The position numbers and the translations under genes were made by a program. The notes beneath the pieces were generated by a model. It was not told where the DNA came from. It saw only the letters and a program-made list of their open reading frames with translations, and did not search any database. DNA of 17,885 bases from Eshraghiella sp050874365. Its GTDB lineage: Bacteria; Bacillota; Clostridia; Lachnospirales; Lachnospiraceae. Shown one piece after another: positions 14,555 to 17,885 of this stretch. The stretch lies in contig JBNMKN010000027.1 in the NCBI GenBank assembly GCA_050874365.1, forward strand, positions 1 to 17,885. Direction: 5' to 3'. Position 1 is the stretch's first letter. Each line of letters opens with the position of its first letter.

Positions 14555-16302
14555 TTCAAAATTCCCTCCCTGTCCGTGGAAAAATTCACATTATAATATC
14601 TGTCAATAAGTTTATCCTTCCACTTGCTCTTTATATATTCCGCCTCCCTGTCAAGACGCTCACGGTTCCCGTTTCCGTTATCCCTGCCTCTTGTGCTTGA
14701 TTCATAGTGAATCAGTCTCGCATACGGCGTATATATTATTCCATATCCTTCATTTCTTATCTTAAGGCACAAATCCACATCATTATATGCCACCGGAAGT
14801 TTTTCGTCAAAACCTCCCACTTTATCAAAAATATCTTTTTTTACCATAAGGCAGGCTCCGGTTACGGCACTTACATCCCTTACAAAACCGATTCTGTCAA
14901 GGTATCCGTAGTCGCCTTCAAAAAGTCCAAGTCCCGCATGGATTGCTACTTTATGAGGGCCTGCTCCCGTAATCAGATAGCAATGCTGTAATGTTTTATC
15001 GGGATAACGAAGCTGTGCTCCGACCGCCCCAACATCACTTTTCTGGCTGTACATAAGCATTTCCTCAAGCCAGTTTTCCGATACGGCTTCAATGTCATTG
15101 TTCAGGAATAAGAGCTGTGTACCGTCGGCATATCCTGCTGCAATGTTATTGAAACGTGAATAATTAAAGGGTTCATTCACAGTTACAATCTTAATATTCT
15201 CTTTTTGCGAAAGCCAGACATAGTAGTCCGATAACGCCTGCTCATTACTGTTATTTTCAAGAATTATAATCTCATAATTCTTATAGGAGCTGCGATAAAC
15301 CGACTCCAGACACCTTTTTAAATCCTCGTAATGGTTGTGATTCAATATTATCACAGAAATCTTTTCATCCGTAATTTTATAACGGATTCTGTATATTGTA
15401 GGGTATATCTCCGAGGATTCCACTTCTGCATCAATATTCTTTGAAGCAAGAAAATCCCTGACGCCGTTAATTCCTGCGGTTATTGCGTATTCTTTTGCCT
15501 CAATACTGCCTGATACAGAGCCTTTATGCACTCTCCAGAAATACAGTATCTTAGGAATATGACATACCTTTTTGGCTTTGTCCGTAAGCCTTAAGAAAAG
15601 CTCATGGTCCTGGCTTCCGTCATATTTTTTGTTGAATTTACCACAGCTTACAAATAACTCACGGCTGAAGCACACAAAATGACAGATATAATTATTGCTC
15701 CTTAACATATAAGGTGAGTAATCAGGCTTAAAGTCGGAGCTTATGACATTGGTTATTTTTCCTGAAAAAGTGACCTCATCCGTATATATGAAATCCGCAC
15801 CTGTGGAAGCTTCTTTTGCAACATAATAAAGTGCGTCCCTGTGAAGCACATCATCATGGTCAAGCAGGGCAATATATTCACCCTCCGATATGTCAAAACA
15901 TCTGTTGGTGTTCTCTGCAATGCCAAGGTTATCACCTTTCAGATATTTAATCTTTGGGAATTTAGCTGCGTATTCTTTACAGATTTTTGTGGCACCTCTG
16001 CCGTTTCCGTCACTTGCGTCATATATGCAAAGTTCATAATTATCGTAGCTTCCGTTTACAACAGATTCTATAACGCATTTTAGCATATCAACATCCGTAT
16101 TATATACGGGCATCAATATGCTTATTTTAAGGCTTGTATTAAGTTGTTCATATTCCAGACAGGCAAAACTGTCTTTTATGATACGTTTTAATTTTTTTGC
16201 TGTTGCAGCCTTACCGGAACACAATTTTGTCTTAACAGTCTTAGCTGTTTTGACAAAACCGTATTCTTTTATATAATTTACTACTTTGTTAATCTTTGAC
16301 AT
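14551..16302 (-). CDS. Bi-domain family 2 glycosyltransferase
   Basis: A 583-residue protein with two GT2 domains in tandem. Domain one (about 58-285) begins ISILMPVYNTD and has LLDHDD at 146-151, then NNYICHF and GSQDHELFLR. Domain two (about 314-540) begins ISVIILNHNHYEDL and has FLNND at 399-403, YNDVDLCLKI at 506-515, and IHYESSTRG at 531-539. Both domains keep their metal and catalytic positions, so the enzyme could add two sugars in turn. The N-terminal 50 residues are basic and may bind the membrane surface. It begins 6 bases after the previous stop, with AAGGGAG upstream. It likely acts in the cytoplasm on a lipid-linked polysaccharide precursor. Confidence 0.88.
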   Translation of the reverse strand: MSKINKVVNYIKEYGFVKTAKTVKTKLCSGKAATAKKLKRIIKDSFACLEYEQLNTSLKISILMPVYNTDVDMLKCVIESVVNGSYDNYELCIYDASDGNGRGATKICKEYAAKFPKIKYLKGDNLGIAENTNRCFDISEGEYIALLDHDDVLHRDALYYVAKEASTGADFIYTDEVTFSGKITNVISSDFKPDYSPYMLRSNNYICHFVCFSRELFVSCGKFNKKYDGSQDHELFLRLTDKAKKVCHIPKILYFWRVHKGSVSGSIEAKEYAITAGINGVRDFLASKNIDAEVESSEIYPTIYRIRYKITDEKISVIILNHNHYEDLKRCLESVYRSSYKNYEIIILENNSNEQALSDYYVWLSQKENIKIVTVNEPFNYSRFNNIAAGYADGTQLLFLNNDIEAVSENWLEEMLMYSQKSDVGAVGAQLRYPDKTLQHCYLITGAGPHKVAIHAGLGLFEGDYGYLDRIGFVRDVSAVTGACLMVKKDIFDKVGGFDEKLPVAYNDVDLCLKIRNEGYGIIYTPYARLIHYESSTRGRDNGNGNRERLDREAEYIKSKWKDKLIDRYYNVNFSTDREGILK

Positions 16303-16308
16303 ACAGAA

Positions 16309-17885
16309 TTACTCCCTTAGTGAGAAATCTGAATTTGAAAGTGTAAGATTAGGATTATAGTATGGGTCACCGTCTGCAAGTATTCTTTCCCACTTGTTGG
16401 AAATATAGAACGCTTCCCTTTCAAATCTGTTGATTTTTTCAGGTGTATCCTCATATCCACGGCTTTTTGACTCATAATGATGAAGAATTGCATAAGGATT
16501 GTATACAACAAGGTATCCTTTTTCCCTTACTTTGAGACAGAAGTCCACATCATTAAACGCAACCTCAAGTTCTTCCTCAAGTCCGCCGACTTCATCATAT
16601 ACCGACGCTTTTACCATAAGACAGGCGGCGGTAACTGCGCTGTAATCCCTTGCAAGAATTACATAAGCATGGTATCCTACATCATCAGGTTCATTGCCGA
16701 GGAACGTATGTCCCGCAAGTCCGCTGTATCCCATTACAACACCTGCGTGCTGTATTGTATTGTCCTCGTACAAAAGTCTTGCACCTGTAATGCCCACATC
16801 TTCTCTCTGTGTATACGAAAGAAGCTCTTTAAGACACTCATCGTTAATCATTTCCGTATCGTTATTTAATAATAAAAGATACTCGCCTTTGGCTTCTTTT
16901 CTTCCGAAATTGTTAATCTTTGAATAATTAAACTTATCCTTATAATATACTACTTTTACCTTGTCACATTCTTTTTCAAGCTTCTTGTAGTATTCAAAAG
17001 TCACATCCTCTGTACTGTTATTCTCAATTACTATTATTTCATAATTCTCGTACTTCTGTTTAAGAATGGACTTAATACACTTATCAAGGTCATCCGTATG
17101 GTCTTTGTTAGGTATAAGTATTGATATAAGGGGATTGCCGGTTATCTCATATCTTGTTCTGTAAAGTCCGAGATATGTTTCATTCATCTCTGCCTCAGCC
17201 TTTATTCCCATTCGCTTAAAATGCTCGTCAATGGCTCTTTTACCCGCAGTAAAAGCATATCTCTTGCTTTCAGGATTAGCAGAGGTTGAACCTGAATAGG
17301 TTCTCCAGCTATACAGCACTTTAGGAATATGCTTTATGCACTTTGCTTTCTCAGAACATCTGAGAATCATATCGTAATCCTGTGCTCCGTCATACTCTTT
17401 TCTGAAATATCCCACTTTTTCTGACAGCTCTCTCGAAAATACAAAAAGGTGACATATATAATTGTTGTTTCTCAATAAATCAATATTAAAATCCGGTTTA
17501 AAATAAGGCTCGCAGTGCTTTTTGCCGTCTGCGGTTATTTTGTCCTCATCTGAATATATCATATCGGGTTTTTCTTTTGAATTAATGGCTTTGGCACATT
17601 CAAAAAGTGCATCAGGTTCAAATATATCGTCATGGTCTCCGAGTACAAAATAATCACCTGTTGCCATTTTCATGGCTTCATTGGTATTTCCTGAAATTCC
17701 GAGATTCTCTGAAATTGCAACGTATTTGACCTTATCTCCCTTAACAAGACCGAAGAGAGTCTTATCAACGGTATGGCCTTCCCCGCCTCCGTCTGCAATA
17801 CAGATTTCCCAGTTAGAATATGTCTGGTGCTTTATTGACTTTATCATATCCGCAAAATACTGTGGAACAGGTCTGTATACAGGAA
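16309..17885 (-). CDS. Bi-domain family 2 glycosyltransferase (5' end outside window)
   Basis: The frame stays open to the right edge, so this is a partial gene with 524 residues visible. The visible N-terminus reads PVYRPVPQYFADMIKS, which is the first strand of a GT2 domain. The ATG at 17845-17847 is internal and not the start, since the motif before it belongs to the fold. Domain one shows LGDHDD, NNYICHLF and YDGAQDYDMILR. Domain two starts ISILIPNKDHTDDL and has LLLLNNDTEM, FNDVDFCLKV and LHHYESKSRG. By comparison with the next gene, about 60 residues are missing. It closely parallels its neighbour, suggesting duplication within the cluster. Confidence 0.9.
   Translation of the reverse strand, partial: PVYRPVPQYFADMIKSIKHQTYSNWEICIADGGGEGHTVDKTLFGLVKGDKVKYVAISENLGISGNTNEAMKMATGDYFVLGDHDDIFEPDALFECAKAINSKEKPDMIYSDEDKITADGKKHCEPYFKPDFNIDLLRNNNYICHLFVFSRELSEKVGYFRKEYDGAQDYDMILRCSEKAKCIKHIPKVLYSWRTYSGSTSANPESKRYAFTAGKRAIDEHFKRMGIKAEAEMNETYLGLYRTRYEITGNPLISILIPNKDHTDDLDKCIKSILKQKYENYEIIVIENNSTEDVTFEYYKKLEKECDKVKVVYYKDKFNYSKINNFGRKEAKGEYLLLLNNDTEMINDECLKELLSYTQREDVGITGARLLYEDNTIQHAGVVMGYSGLAGHTFLGNEPDDVGYHAYVILARDYSAVTAACLMVKASVYDEVGGLEEELEVAFNDVDFCLKVREKGYLVVYNPYAILHHYESKSRGYEDTPEKINRFEREAFYISNKWERILADGDPYYNPNLTLSNSDFSLRE

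Noticed and set aside
16309..17847. ATG at 17845-17847 as the start of the rightmost glycosyltransferase
   Set aside because: The residues before it (PVYRPVPQYFAD) are the first strand of the GT2 fold and the frame stays open to the edge, so the gene begins outside the window.

Overview
The window looks like part of the chromosome of a low-GC, spore-forming Firmicute of the class Clostridia, most likely a Lachnospiraceae-type gut anaerobe. The clues are a DUF4364 protein, a cotJABC spore-coat operon, a Csp-like subtilase with an inserted beta-rich domain, AT-rich DNA, strong AGGAGG-type ribosome binding sites and intrinsic terminators. The taxonomic call is inference from gene content. I see no mobile element, CRISPR array, rRNA or tRNA.

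Left part (1-2030, plus strand): the tail of an unidentified gene overlaps a DUF4364 winged-helix gene. A 287-base intergenic region follows, with Spo0A-like boxes, a possible short transcript and a strong terminator. Next comes cotJA-cotJB-cotJC, translationally coupled and ending in its own terminator. cotJA has only 59 codons.

Middle part (2033-10375, minus strand): transcription runs toward lower coordinates. A LysR-type regulator (7217-6306) precedes metN-metI-metQ, which encode a methionine-type ABC importer. The csp-like protease lies beyond metQ and has its own sigma-E-like promoter that would give an almost leaderless mRNA. Upstream of both lysR and metN is a 17-bp box, TATA(A/G)-N7-CTATA, placed exactly 17 bp from an identical 12-mer that contains the -10. 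This points to a local methionine-type regulon. Farther right are a divergent orphan ClpX with an Asn-rich N-terminus and a membrane-anchored HtrA-type serine protease. Each of these ends in a hairpin terminator.

Right part (10398-17885, minus strand): a phosphohexomutase with its own promoter lies downstream of four tightly packed family-2 glycosyltransferase genes. Two of these are bi-domain enzymes and one has what looks like a decayed second domain. The set probably builds a cell-surface polysaccharide, and the mutase may help supply its sugar precursors. The rightmost glycosyltransferase runs off the window.

Several starts were placed downstream of the longest possible ORF because a good ribosome binding site sits just before the inner ATG (cotJB, metI, metN, clpX, htrA, pgm).
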